From assembly GCA_944324645.1 (NCBI GenBank), contig CALUXB010000001.1:124001-188000 (forward strand): a DNA stretch of 64,000 nt, given 5' to 3'. Below, piece by piece: positions 41,066 to 49,035 of the stretch (its first letter is position 1; every line of letters starts with the position of its first letter). The position numbers and the translations under genes are program-made. The notes under the pieces are model-generated. The model worked only from the letters and a program-made list of their open reading frames with translations. It did no database searches and was not told the origin of the DNA. Origin of the DNA: an uncultured Elusimicrobiales bacterium (GTDB lineage Bacteria; Elusimicrobiota; Elusimicrobia; Elusimicrobiales; Elusimicrobiaceae).

Positions 41066-42115
41066 ATGCGTTTTCAAAAAATTATTATCTTGCTGGTATG
41101 TGTTGGCTGGGCGCTAGGGGCGGCCGCGCAGGGGCTGCGCTACGGGTGGAGCAGTTTAAAGGAGTTGGAAACATCCGCCCAAGAGGGCAAGCCCGCCGCT
41201 GAGGCGGACCTAGCGCAGTATTATCTGCTTTCAGAGCAATATGACCAGGCGTTTGCGTGGTTTAAAAAAGCCGCGCATAACGGCGAGGCGGAGGGATTTT
41301 ACGGCCTGGGGCTTTGCTATGAAAACGGCTGGTGCGGCGTAGAAAAAAACCTAAAAAAAGCGTTCCGATTTTATAAAAAAGCCGCACGCAAAAACAGCCC
41401 CGGTGGCCTGTATAAAACGGCTTTGTTTCTGCACGACGGCACCGCGGGCAGAGCCCAGCCCCAAAAAGCGCTTGCCTATATGCAGCGCGCCGCTGAAAAA
41501 GGCAGCACAAGTGCCCAGCGTTTTTTGGCGCTTTCTTATATGGAAGGAGAAACACAGGGGATTACGCAGAACTACCAAAAGGCGGCTTATTACTGGCAGA
41601 AACTGGCCGAAAAAGCCGACCCGACGGCTTGTTTTAATCTGGGGTATTTGTACTATTACGGCTATGGCGTGCCAAAAGATTTGCGCCGCGCTTTTGAATG
41701 GGATTTATGCGCCGCCCAAGGCGGGCTGGCGGAAGGGCAATTTCAAGTGGGGCAGGCGTATTTAAGCGGGGAGGGCGTGGCGGCGGACTGGGCCAAAGGA
41801 CTGCAGTGGCTGGAAGAAGCCGCCGCGCAAGGTTACGGCCCTGCCTTAGAAAAATTAAAATCCGTTTCTTATTATGTTTATCAAGGGCCGGACGTGGAGC
41901 AGGAGACTACGGGCCGCGTAAGCAGCATAGAGGAGCTGAAAGAACGCGCCGAAGCGGGGGAAGCGGCGGCCCAATATTTGTATGGCAGTTTGTGCCAAGA
42001 AAAACTGCGCCCCGCAGGGCAGGAGTGCGACCCGGTTTGTTGGTATCAAAAAGCCGCCGCGCAAGGGCTGCCTGCCGCGCAGGATAAATTAAAGGGAATT
42101 TCTAAGCGGCCTTAA
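41066..42115 (+). CDS. secreted Sel1-repeat protein
   Basis: A 349-residue protein with a signal peptide (ending GAAAQ) and about seven Sel1-like repeats of roughly 36 residues, e.g. AEGFYGLGLCYENGWCGVEKNLKKAFRFYKKAA and ACFNLGYLYYYGYGVPKDLRRAFEW. Sel1 repeats mediate protein-protein contacts in envelope and signalling proteins; no partner can be named. CGGGAG is upstream, and TATAAT lies about 21 bases before the ATG, so this gene has an ordinary leader. It is a single-gene unit. Confidence 0.88.
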   Translation: MRFQKIIILLVCVGWALGAAAQGLRYGWSSLKELETSAQEGKPAAEADLAQYYLLSEQYDQAFAWFKKAAHNGEAEGFYGLGLCYENGWCGVEKNLKKAFRFYKKAARKNSPGGLYKTALFLHDGTAGRAQPQKALAYMQRAAEKGSTSAQRFLALSYMEGETQGITQNYQKAAYYWQKLAEKADPTACFNLGYLYYYGYGVPKDLRRAFEWDLCAAQGGLAEGQFQVGQAYLSGEGVAADWAKGLQWLEEAAAQGYGPALEKLKSVSYYVYQGPDVEQETTGRVSSIEELKERAEAGEAAAQYLYGSLCQEKLRPAGQECDPVCWYQKAAAQGLPAAQDKLKGISKRP

Positions 42116-42211
42116 ACCCTGTACATAAAAAGGGTTTAACCGGTCTGCGCGTTTTGTTTTGATAGGAGCTTTGCCCGCGCGGAGAGAAATAAAAAAGGAA
42201 AACTTTTCTAA

Positions 42212-42237
42212 GCGGGCCCGTTGGGTCCGCCTTTTTA
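42212..42237 (+). terminator. intrinsic terminator after the Sel1 protein
   Basis: GCGGGCCC, loop GTT, GGGTCCGC, then CTTTTT. It lies about 97 bases after the stop. I see no gene between 42116 and 42369. Confidence 0.75.
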
Positions 42238-42369
42238 TAACTTTCTTTTACCATAAACTTTGGGTGTGAGTTTGAGCCTGCAGAGGAAAATTCTTACCAA
42301 AACGGCGTTTTTTACAAGCAGGTTGACGCGAGTTCAATCAAACAAAGCGGGAATTGGGAAATACAATAA

Positions 42370-42389
42370 CCCCGGGCATGAGCCTGGGG
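42370..42389. terminator. hairpin at the end of the BamA-like gene
   Basis: CCCCGGGC, loop ATGA, GCCTGGGG with one mismatch-type pair. It is T-rich on the plus side and only weakly so on the minus side. It lies ten bases beyond the minus-strand stop. Confidence 0.5.
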
Positions 42390-42398
42390 AATTTTATT

Positions 42399-43691
42399 TT
42401 AAAAAGAGCCGCCTAATACAAAGGCCACCATATTGCTGCTGTCGCTTAAATTGCGGGTGTAGTTGATGCCCAGCGGAAACGGAAAGCGCCAGAATTTGTA
42501 GGCCAGCGTGGCCCCGGCGCCGCTGTGGTCGCGGTAAGCGCCGCCGGCGTATACATAGGCCAGCTCATAAAAGGGTTGTAAAGACAAAAGCCCGGTGTTA
42601 TTGCGCAGCAGATAATACAGAAAAGACACTGTGGCCCCGGCCCCGCGGCTGCCGCGTATTAAACGGCGGTAGCGGCCCTGCCCGCCCAGCAAATCGGTGG
42701 AGAGTATTTGGTCTGAGAAAGGCGAGCCGTAAGCGTCTTGGGCTTTAAGCTGCAGGAAAAATATATTGTGGCTTCGGGTTTCGGTTTGCCACAGGGCGGT
42801 GGCGGAAAGTTTGGTAATGTCATAATCGGCCCCGCTCCACTTGCCGCCTAAGGTAAAAGAAAGGTCCGCTGCATAGGCGTATTGCGGTGCTGGCAGGTCG
42901 GCCAGCATTTTCTTTTTGTCGGAAAGACCAAACCCAAACAACGCCCCCATGCCGGAAGAGGTGCGTATATTGCGCCGGTAGGACACGCCGGCGGTCCATT
43001 GGTTGTGGTTGCCGGCGTCTACAGGGGTGCTGTAGGACACATGCTTAAACTCCGGCGAGAGAAATAAATTAAAATCCCCCAGTGTGCGGGCGTAAAGCAG
43101 GCGCAGTTTATAGTCGCGCATATCCCATTGGTAAAGCGGGTCCCCGTATTCGTCTTTGTCTTTGGCTACACTAAATACGCCGTAGGTGCTGGACCAAAAA
43201 TCATCATAAAAACGCTGTTCGGTGTCCAGTTTAGTAAAACTAATGAGAAAAAAATTGTCCAGCGCGCTAATCCCGCCGGAAAAAGAATAGCCGTCGCTGC
43301 TGATGCCGGCGGTGGCAAAGGCAGTTTCTCCTTTTTTAAAAAAATTGCCTTCAAAAAGGGAGAGGAAAAATACGTCTTTGTCCCCGGAAGAAAAGAAAGT
43401 GAGGGGGAAAAAATAATATCCGTCCTGGGCATTGATGGAAATGTCTACCTGCCCGTCTTTCGGAACGGCGCTGAAGTCCAGCTTTTTAAACAGGCGCATA
43501 TCGTGCAGTTTGTCTTGCGCTTCTTCAAACAGACGGGGGGTAAAGAGGTCCCCTTTTTTAAGCGGAAATTTGCGCGCCACCACCGCGGGATCTATGCGGG
43601 TGGTGGTAATATGAATGTCTCCCACGGATTGAGGTTGGGCCTGCAGCGCGGCGGCACACAAAAGCAGCATCAAGCAGAATACTTTTTTCAT
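42399..43691 (-). CDS. Omp85/BamA-like protein with a single POTRA domain
   Basis: A 430-residue outer-membrane protein: signal peptide (to about 19), one POTRA domain (about 22-95, VGDIHITTTRIDPAVV to DGQVDISINAQDGYY), and a barrel of some 330 residues ending in Phe (VAFVLGGSF). RRLIRGSRGAGA fits the lid-loop VRGF/Y motif of the Omp85 superfamily. BamA has five POTRAs and TamA three, so this is a short member, perhaps a patatin-less or two-partner-like relative. TATAAT lies nine bases before the ATG with AGGAA between. Its exact client is unknown. Confidence 0.75.
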   Translation of the reverse strand: MKKVFCLMLLLCAAALQAQPQSVGDIHITTTRIDPAVVARKFPLKKGDLFTPRLFEEAQDKLHDMRLFKKLDFSAVPKDGQVDISINAQDGYYFFPLTFFSSGDKDVFFLSLFEGNFFKKGETAFATAGISSDGYSFSGGISALDNFFLISFTKLDTEQRFYDDFWSSTYGVFSVAKDKDEYGDPLYQWDMRDYKLRLLYARTLGDFNLFLSPEFKHVSYSTPVDAGNHNQWTAGVSYRRNIRTSSGMGALFGFGLSDKKKMLADLPAPQYAYAADLSFTLGGKWSGADYDITKLSATALWQTETRSHNIFFLQLKAQDAYGSPFSDQILSTDLLGGQGRYRRLIRGSRGAGATVSFLYYLLRNNTGLLSLQPFYELAYVYAGGAYRDHSGAGATLAYKFWRFPFPLGINYTRNLSDSSNMVAFVLGGSF

Positions 43692-43850
43692 TTCCTGTAA
43701 ATTATAACTTTTTAGAGGGCTTATACGTCGGCGGCTTTTGGATTAGGCGTTTGGGGCGTTGCGGCGGGCGGCGGTTTTGTCTATAATATGTAGAACATTT
43801 TCACTTGCACCTTAGATAAAACCGGGCGCAAACCAAACGCGGGAGGGGCT

Positions 43851-44339
43851 ATGTCCAGACGTGATAAAACAAATTATTATTTAGATTTAGCAGATGTGGT
43901 GTCCCAGCGCGGCACATGTTTGCGCCGCCGGTATGGGGCGGTTATCGTAAAAAATGACGAAGTGATATCCACCGGCTATGTGGGTGCGCCGCGAGGGCGC
44001 AAAAACTGCAGCGATTTGGGCTATTGCATTCGCCAGCAGCTCAACATTCCGCGCGGGGAACGCTACGAGCTGTGCCGCAGCGTGCACGCGGAAGCCAACG
44101 CCATTATCAGCGCGCCGCGCGATAAAATGCTGGGGGCCACGCTGTATCTTTCCGGGCGGGAAGTGGACAGCGGGGAATATATCCAAAAATCAAACAGTTG
44201 CTCTATGTGCAAACGTATGATTATCAATGCCGGCATTAAAAACGTCATCGTGCGTGATACGCACGATGAATACCGTGAAATTGACGTGCAAGACTGGATA
44301 GACAACGACGAGTCTTTGCAAGGCCAGCGCGGCTATTAA
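43851..44339 (+). CDS. dCMP/cytidine deaminase family enzyme
   Basis: A 162-residue zinc deaminase. The catalytic His and Glu are in CRSVHAEANAI; the Cys ligands are in NSCSMCKRMI, where the usual Pro before the first Cys is Ser. ISTGYVGAPRGRKNCSD resembles the dCMP deaminase (ComEB-like) substrate region. It would deaminate dCMP to dUMP for thymidylate synthesis. GGGAGG precedes the ATG; TATAAT is about 55 bases upstream. A terminator follows 21 bases after the stop. Confidence 0.9.
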   Translation: MSRRDKTNYYLDLADVVSQRGTCLRRRYGAVIVKNDEVISTGYVGAPRGRKNCSDLGYCIRQQLNIPRGERYELCRSVHAEANAIISAPRDKMLGATLYLSGREVDSGEYIQKSNSCSMCKRMIINAGIKNVIVRDTHDEYREIDVQDWIDNDESLQGQRGY

Positions 44340-44360
44340 AAAGGTTTTGCCCTTCCTTTC

Positions 44361-44386
44361 CGCCCCGCTGCCAGAGGGGCGTTTTT
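44361..44386 (+). terminator. intrinsic terminator of the deaminase gene
   Basis: CGCCCC and GGGGCG around a nine-base loop, followed by TTTTT. Confidence 0.85.
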
Positions 44387-44402
44387 ATGAAATGGTAGAA
44401 AT

Positions 44403-44425
44403 AAAAAACCCGCCTTTGGGCGGGT
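44403..44425 (-). terminator. intrinsic terminator of tRNA-Asp
   Basis: On the minus strand ACCCGCC and GGCGGGT form a stem, with TTTTTT following. It lies 11 bases beyond the CCA end. Confidence 0.85.
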
Positions 44426-44435
44426 ATTAATTAAA

Positions 44436-44514
44436 TGGCGGAGTCGACGGGATTCGAACCCGCGGTCTCTGCCTTGACAGGGCAGCGTGTTAGACCAGGC
44501 TACACCACGACTCC
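44436..44514 (-). tRNA. tRNA-Asp (GTC)
   Basis: The minus strand from 44514 to 44439 folds as a 76-base tRNA. The acceptor GGAGTCG pairs with CGACTCC, the anticodon loop is CTGTCAA with GTC, and the T arm is GCGGGTTCGAATCCCGT. The discriminator is G, and CCA is encoded (44436-44438). Confidence 0.97.
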
Positions 44515-44589
44515 AACGACTTAAATTCTTTCGTACTTATATTTTAGCTTATTGCGTGCGCCGCGTCAATTTTTTTCACATTGCCGACG

Positions 44590-45492
44590 TTACGAGTCAA
44601 ACTGGCCCCAGAGTATTTGTTCCAATTCCAACTCTATTCCGCTTTTTTGGCGCACTTGGCGTTTTACTTCGTCTATCAGGTTTTTGATGTCTTCGGGGGT
44701 AGCGTGGTTGAAATTGACAATAAAGCCGGCGTGTTTTTCCGACACTTTGGCCCCGCCAATGCTCAGCCCGCGCAGGCCCGCTTCGTCAATGAGGCGGGAG
44801 GCATAATCCCCAACTGGGCGTTTGAACACGCTGCCGGCGGAAGGGAAATCCAGCGGCTGTTTCTCAATGCGTTTGTGCAGTACGCTGTTGCGTGCTTCCA
44901 TCAGCGGGGCAAAATCTTTTTTCTCTAAAGAAAACCCCGCGCTAAGCACAATATAATTTTCTATTCCTTCCACGTGGCGGTAGCTGTGGGGCAAATCTTT
45001 TTTAAGCAACACCGCCGGGCGGCCGTCAAAATCTATGGCTTCCACATATTCCAAACAGTCAAACGTTTCCTGCCCAAAGGCGCCGGCGTTCATATACACC
45101 GCCCCGCCTATGCTGCCCGGTATGCCGGAAAGTTTTTCCATCCCCGCCAAACCTGCCAAAACGGCGCTTTCGCATACTTTATCCAGCGCAGCACCGGCTT
45201 GCGCCGTCACGCGGTTGCCTTTAACGGCGGTTTGGTTCATACGTTTGGTAGAGCAGGTAATGCCTTCTATTCCACGGCTGCCTACTAAAATGTTGGAGCC
45301 AAAACCAATAATACGCAAAGCAATGTTTTCCGTCTGGGCTAGTTTGAGTACAAAACTCCAATCTTCTGTTGTTTCGGGATAAACGTACACTTCCGCCGGC
45401 CCGCCGGCCCGGTAAGTGGTGTGGCGGCTCATCGGTTCGTCTAAAAGACAGTGCTCTTTAAAATAGGCGGAAAGTTCCTTTTTGTAATCCAT
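44590..45492 (-). CDS. murB: UDP-N-acetylenolpyruvoylglucosamine reductase
   Basis: A 300-residue flavoenzyme of peptidoglycan precursor synthesis that reduces the enolpyruvyl group to UDP-MurNAc with NADPH. FAD-binding motifs are visible (HTTYRAGGPAEVYVYP, IIGFGSNILVGSRGI, LSGIPGSIGGAVYMNAGAFG), as is SAGSVFKRP, with the catalytic Ser, and a C-terminal Glu-containing segment. The length and loop pattern suggest the type II class. It follows the barrel protein by 11 bases on the minus strand. AAGGCA is a weak Shine-Dalgarno. Confidence 0.95.
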   Translation of the reverse strand: MDYKKELSAYFKEHCLLDEPMSRHTTYRAGGPAEVYVYPETTEDWSFVLKLAQTENIALRIIGFGSNILVGSRGIEGITCSTKRMNQTAVKGNRVTAQAGAALDKVCESAVLAGLAGMEKLSGIPGSIGGAVYMNAGAFGQETFDCLEYVEAIDFDGRPAVLLKKDLPHSYRHVEGIENYIVLSAGFSLEKKDFAPLMEARNSVLHKRIEKQPLDFPSAGSVFKRPVGDYASRLIDEAGLRGLSIGGAKVSEKHAGFIVNFNHATPEDIKNLIDEVKRQVRQKSGIELELEQILWGQFDS

Positions 45493-45503
45493 ATCCGTTT
45501 GCC

Positions 45504-46190
45504 TTAGAAATTCAGCCCAATACCGCCCTGGAAGCCCTGGCTGTATTTCGTATAGGTATAAGCCCCATATACATAGAACAGCGGCAGCGGGTGGAAGTTG
45601 ACCCCGGCGGTATAGCGCACGACGCCGTCGTCCGTCTTTTCCCCGGCAAAGGCGCCTTTTGTGGTCAGTTCGCTATAGTCATAACCGATGCCCACATAAG
45701 GGGTAAGAAACAAAATGTTGACGGAAGCCGAGGCGGATGAGGAATAGTGGTTGCCGTCGTAATAATCCGTACCGTAGCGGTCATAAAAAGCGGCGGCAGA
45801 AAGATTAATCAACGCCAGAGAACCGTGCCATTTTAAACCGCCCCCTAAGGATTTAAATCCATCGTATTGGGTGCCGCGCAAAGCCACACCTAACCCCAGT
45901 ATGGGCAGCTGTGTTTCGGCGGTAATAAACGGGGCATAGAAGTAATCTTCAGAGGAAAAATTGTCCGAAGATGTTTTAACGGCAGAAACGGAAACTCCCA
46001 CATCAAACCCCGGGAAAGTGGTGCCTCTGCCGGTATGAAAATCCGCCATACCCATCATAGTGGAAAGGTCCCGGTTATAATCAGCTAAACCGCCTACGTT
46101 GAAGTGATCTGCAAAGTCACTGTTCATACTGGCGCTGGCGGGCCAAGCAAAAGCCATTAAGCAAAATACGGAGAAGAGAAGTTTTTTCAT
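45504..46190 (-). CDS. small outer-membrane beta-barrel protein
   Basis: A 228-residue protein with a signal peptide (MKKLLFSVFCLMAFAWPASA) and roughly ten amphipathic beta strands, ending QGGIGLNF with a C-terminal Phe. The strand pattern, e.g. LTPYVGIGYDYSEL and YVYGAYTYTKYSQ, is that of eight- to ten-stranded barrels. No specific family recognised. AAGGA precedes the ATG by eight bases. It is just upstream of murB and is probably cotranscribed with it, although a functional link is not evident. Confidence 0.75.
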   Translation of the reverse strand: MKKLLFSVFCLMAFAWPASASMNSDFADHFNVGGLADYNRDLSTMMGMADFHTGRGTTFPGFDVGVSVSAVKTSSDNFSSEDYFYAPFITAETQLPILGLGVALRGTQYDGFKSLGGGLKWHGSLALINLSAAAFYDRYGTDYYDGNHYSSSASASVNILFLTPYVGIGYDYSELTTKGAFAGEKTDDGVVRYTAGVNFHPLPLFYVYGAYTYTKYSQGFQGGIGLNF

Positions 46191-46292
46191 AGAGAAATCC
46201 TTGTTGATAAATTTTCTTACATATCATATCATAGAAAATGAGAGCGCGCCGCGCAAGAACGCCGTACAGATTTTTTTGGGGAGGGGTATTTT

Positions 46293-47840
46293 ATGGCCAG
46301 CCCGCTAGCCGGTACATTAACTAAACAACGTATTGATGTGGAGAAGCTGCGCAAATTATTTTGGGAGCCGGACGGCCCGGTAGCTGCCGTTAAATTTGGC
46401 ACTTCGGGGCACCGCGGGCAGTTGGGCCGGGGGTTTGCCTGCGTGCACGCATTAGCTATTGCTCAGGCAGTGGCGCAAATTCACTTGGAGGACGGCGTAA
46501 AAGGGCCTGTGCTGTGCGGCGGGGATACGCGTTTGATGTCGCAGACGGTGGCACAATTGTGCGCCGAGGTGCTTGCCGGGAACGGGCTGCCGGTTATTTT
46601 GCCCGATATACCACTGCCTACGCCGGTGTTTTCTTTTGAAATTATCAGCGGGCGCGCCAGTGCTTCTTTAAACGGCACCGCCAGCCATAACCCTCCGCAG
46701 GATATGGGGCTAAAATATAATCCTTCCCACGGCGGCCCGGCTGGGTCGGAGCTGACGGCGCGTATTGAAAAATACGCCAATGAATATTTGAAGAATCCGG
46801 CCCTGATTCAGCGTATGCCGCTGCAGCAGGCGCGGCAAAAAGGGTTGGTGCAAACGGCGGATTTAATTGCACCCTATGTAGAGGCGCTGGGCCGCAAAGT
46901 GGATTTTAAAGCCATTAAAAAAGCCGGCCTGAAGGCGGCTATTCACCCGCTGGGGGGCAGCAGCTTGCCTTTTTACCGGGCGATTAAAGAAAAATATGAA
47001 CTGGATAATGTAGATATCGTCAGCCAAGACCAAGACCCCACTTTTTATTTTATTCCGATAGATCACGACGGCAAAATCCGTATGGACCCTTCTTCTGTCT
47101 ATCCGATGAAACCGTTGATTGAATTGGTGCAAAGCGGGCGTTATGACTTTGCCGGCGCCAGCGACCCCGACGCCGACCGCTTTGGCTGTGCCACTAAGGA
47201 CGGGGGGCTTATTGCGCCCAATCACGCGTTGTGTGTGGCGGCAGATTATCTGATACAAACCCGCCAGCCCCAAGAAGATATGGCGGTGGGCCGCACGCTG
47301 GGCACGACGGCGCTTTTGGACCGTATAGCCCAGTCGGAAGGATATGGGGTAGATGAGGTGAACGTCGGTTTTAAATATTTTGTGGACGGCATTGTGCACG
47401 GCCGCTATATTTTGGCTGGGGAAGAAAGCGCCGGTATGAGTATGAGTGGCTGGACGCCGGAAAAAGACGGTATTTTGGCGGTATGTCTGCTTTTGGAAAT
47501 TGCCTCTGTCAAAGGCGACATCGCCACACTTTACGACGGCCTGACGCAAAAATACGGCAAGCCCTATTACACCCGCGTGGACGTGCCCACGGATGAAACC
47601 GCCAAGAAAAAAGTGCAATCTTTTAAAAAAGAAGATTTAAAAGATTTAACTACCGTTGCCGGGGAAAAAGTGCTGGGAGTGCGTGACACGGACGGGATCA
47701 AAGTCTATTTGCAAAGCTCCTGGTTTTTGGTGCGTCCGTCCGGCACGGAAAATATTTTGAAGTTCTACGCCGAAACGTTTATCAGCGAAGAGCACCTGCA
47801 TAAAATTATAGAAGCAGGACGCAACTATTTTGGCGTTTGA
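46293..47840 (+). CDS. pgm: phosphoglucomutase, glucose-phosphate specific
   Basis: A 515-residue alpha-phosphohexomutase that interconverts glucose 1-phosphate and 6-phosphate. The four loops are present: catalytic serine loop NGTASHNPP, metal loop DPDADRFG, sugar loop GEESAG and phosphate loop RPSGTEN. The N-terminal FGTSGHRG matches the long bacterial Pgm type. GGGGAGG precedes the ATG. With pfkA and serine dehydratase it supports a sugar- and amino-acid-fermenting metabolism. Confidence 0.93.
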   Translation: MASPLAGTLTKQRIDVEKLRKLFWEPDGPVAAVKFGTSGHRGQLGRGFACVHALAIAQAVAQIHLEDGVKGPVLCGGDTRLMSQTVAQLCAEVLAGNGLPVILPDIPLPTPVFSFEIISGRASASLNGTASHNPPQDMGLKYNPSHGGPAGSELTARIEKYANEYLKNPALIQRMPLQQARQKGLVQTADLIAPYVEALGRKVDFKAIKKAGLKAAIHPLGGSSLPFYRAIKEKYELDNVDIVSQDQDPTFYFIPIDHDGKIRMDPSSVYPMKPLIELVQSGRYDFAGASDPDADRFGCATKDGGLIAPNHALCVAADYLIQTRQPQEDMAVGRTLGTTALLDRIAQSEGYGVDEVNVGFKYFVDGIVHGRYILAGEESAGMSMSGWTPEKDGILAVCLLLEIASVKGDIATLYDGLTQKYGKPYYTRVDVPTDETAKKKVQSFKKEDLKDLTTVAGEKVLGVRDTDGIKVYLQSSWFLVRPSGTENILKFYAETFISEEHLHKIIEAGRNYFGV

Positions 47841-47865
47841 GCGAGATATAAAAAGTTTGTTTCCT

Positions 47866-47897
47866 ATGCGCTCCGTTTGCCGGGGCGCATTTTTTTG
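47866..47897 (+). terminator. intrinsic terminator of pgm
   Basis: ATGCGC-CCG pairs with CGG-GCGCAT around TTTG, followed by seven T residues. Confidence 0.8.
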
Positions 47898-47946
47898 TTC
47901 ATATTTTGATTTTTTTGGCGGGACCAATCAGTTTAAGAAATGGCAG

Positions 47947-47972
47947 AAAAAACCGCCGGTTTCCCGGCGGTT
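47947..47972 (-). terminator. intrinsic terminator of the REC-GGDEF gene
   Basis: AACCGCCGG, loop GAAA, CCGGCGGTT, then TTTT on the minus strand, 14 bases after the stop. Confidence 0.88.
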
Positions 47973-47985
47973 GTTAATGGAGAAA

Positions 47986-48915
47986 TTAACTTCTTCTGTC
48001 TATTGCATAGTAGCTGCCTTCGTGCTTTTTAGCCAGGCATTTGAGCTCGCTGCCGATACTGCTTACCTGCGCAAACGAAGTCAACTCCCGCAGGGTATTG
48101 TGCACAATACCAATGCCGATAGAAAGAAAATTAAATTTTTCCTGCTCGCCTTTTCGGTTGACGGAAATCATAAAGCCTTGGGCGCGGTCCGTATCGTTAT
48201 AAAAAGACGGGGCCATACGCGTCATTGCTGCTACGATTTGCTGGGCAATGGGTTCCGCTTTGTCTTGGGCGCATACGACAATAAAGTCATCTCCTCCTAC
48301 GTGTCCTACAAAGGAGGCGGGGGCCTGCTGGGCGGCTTCTACAATCAGTTTGGCTGTGGAAAGCAAGACCTTATCCCCGGCACCAAAGCCATACTTGTCA
48401 TTAAAGGCTTTAAAATTATTTAAATCGCAATACAAGACAGCAAATTTCCGCCCGGAAGCAATCTCCTGTTCTATGCGCGCCTGAATGGAGGGATTGCCCG
48501 GCAGACGGGTAAGCGGATTGCAGTCCATTTTCTGTTTATTGCGTTTGAGCAAAAGCTTCACGCGGGCCACCACTTCATCTGCGTCGGCGGGTTTGGTTAA
48601 ATAATCGTCAATATCCAAGCCCAGGCCTTCCAGTTTGGTGCCTTTATCCGTCACAGCGGTAAAAATGATGATAGGCGTATGCAAATATCCGGTGTGGCTG
48701 CGCACTTCCTGCACCACTTCAAAACCGGTCTTGCGCGGCATTTCGTAATCCAGAATCAGCAAATCTGGGTTTTCTTTATAGATTTTGTCTAAAGCGTCTT
48801 GTCCGTCCTCTGCTGTTACAACAGTAAAACCGGCGTCTGTCAGAATTTCAGACACCAACATACGGATAGACGGATTATCATCTGCCAGTAAAATTTTTGC
48901 TTTATGTTCGCTCAT
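47986..48915 (-). CDS. response regulator with GGDEF output (diguanylate cyclase)
   Basis: A 309-residue protein: REC domain (about 5-122) with acidic pair DDN, phospho-acceptor Asp in LLILDYEMP and Lys in LTKPAD, then a GGDEF domain with DLNNFKAFNDKYGF and VGGDDFIVV at the active site, an accepted GGDEF variant. No RxxD inhibitory site five residues upstream. It should make cyclic di-GMP on phosphorylation. No kinase lies beside it. The start at 48915 is chosen because MSEHKAKILLADD begins the REC domain and TTTAAT lies six bases before; the longer frame to 48987 has no support. Confidence 0.9.
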   Translation of the reverse strand: MSEHKAKILLADDNPSIRMLVSEILTDAGFTVVTAEDGQDALDKIYKENPDLLILDYEMPRKTGFEVVQEVRSHTGYLHTPIIIFTAVTDKGTKLEGLGLDIDDYLTKPADADEVVARVKLLLKRNKQKMDCNPLTRLPGNPSIQARIEQEIASGRKFAVLYCDLNNFKAFNDKYGFGAGDKVLLSTAKLIVEAAQQAPASFVGHVGGDDFIVVCAQDKAEPIAQQIVAAMTRMAPSFYNDTDRAQGFMISVNRKGEQEKFNFLSIGIGIVHNTLRELTSFAQVSSIGSELKCLAKKHEGSYYAIDRRS

Positions 48916-48927
48916 TTTCTCATTAAA
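48913..48927 (-). promoter_or_regulatory. -10-like TTTAAT six bases before ATG
   Basis: Minus strand TTTAAT (48927-48922), GAGAAA, ATG at 48915. GAGAAA could also act as a weak Shine-Dalgarno, so this is the least certain of the leaderless candidates. Confidence 0.4.
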
Positions 48928-49020
48928 CGAAATATAAGCCGCGGGCGCAAGAGGGGGTACAGCAGCGGTGCAAATGATACCGGGCAAAAGGCCGCCCTGA
49001 GGCTGCAGCAGCGTATTTTA

Positions 49021-49035
49021 TATAATAAGAATATG
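49021..49035 (+). promoter_or_regulatory. -10 TATAAT six bases before ATG
   Basis: TATAAT (49021-49026), AAGAAT, ATG at 49033. No Shine-Dalgarno. Confidence 0.55.

Noticed and set aside
42260-42466. Small ORF between the Sel1 protein and the BamA-like gene
   Set aside because: TTG start without a Shine-Dalgarno, it spans a hairpin and runs antisense into the BamA-like gene.
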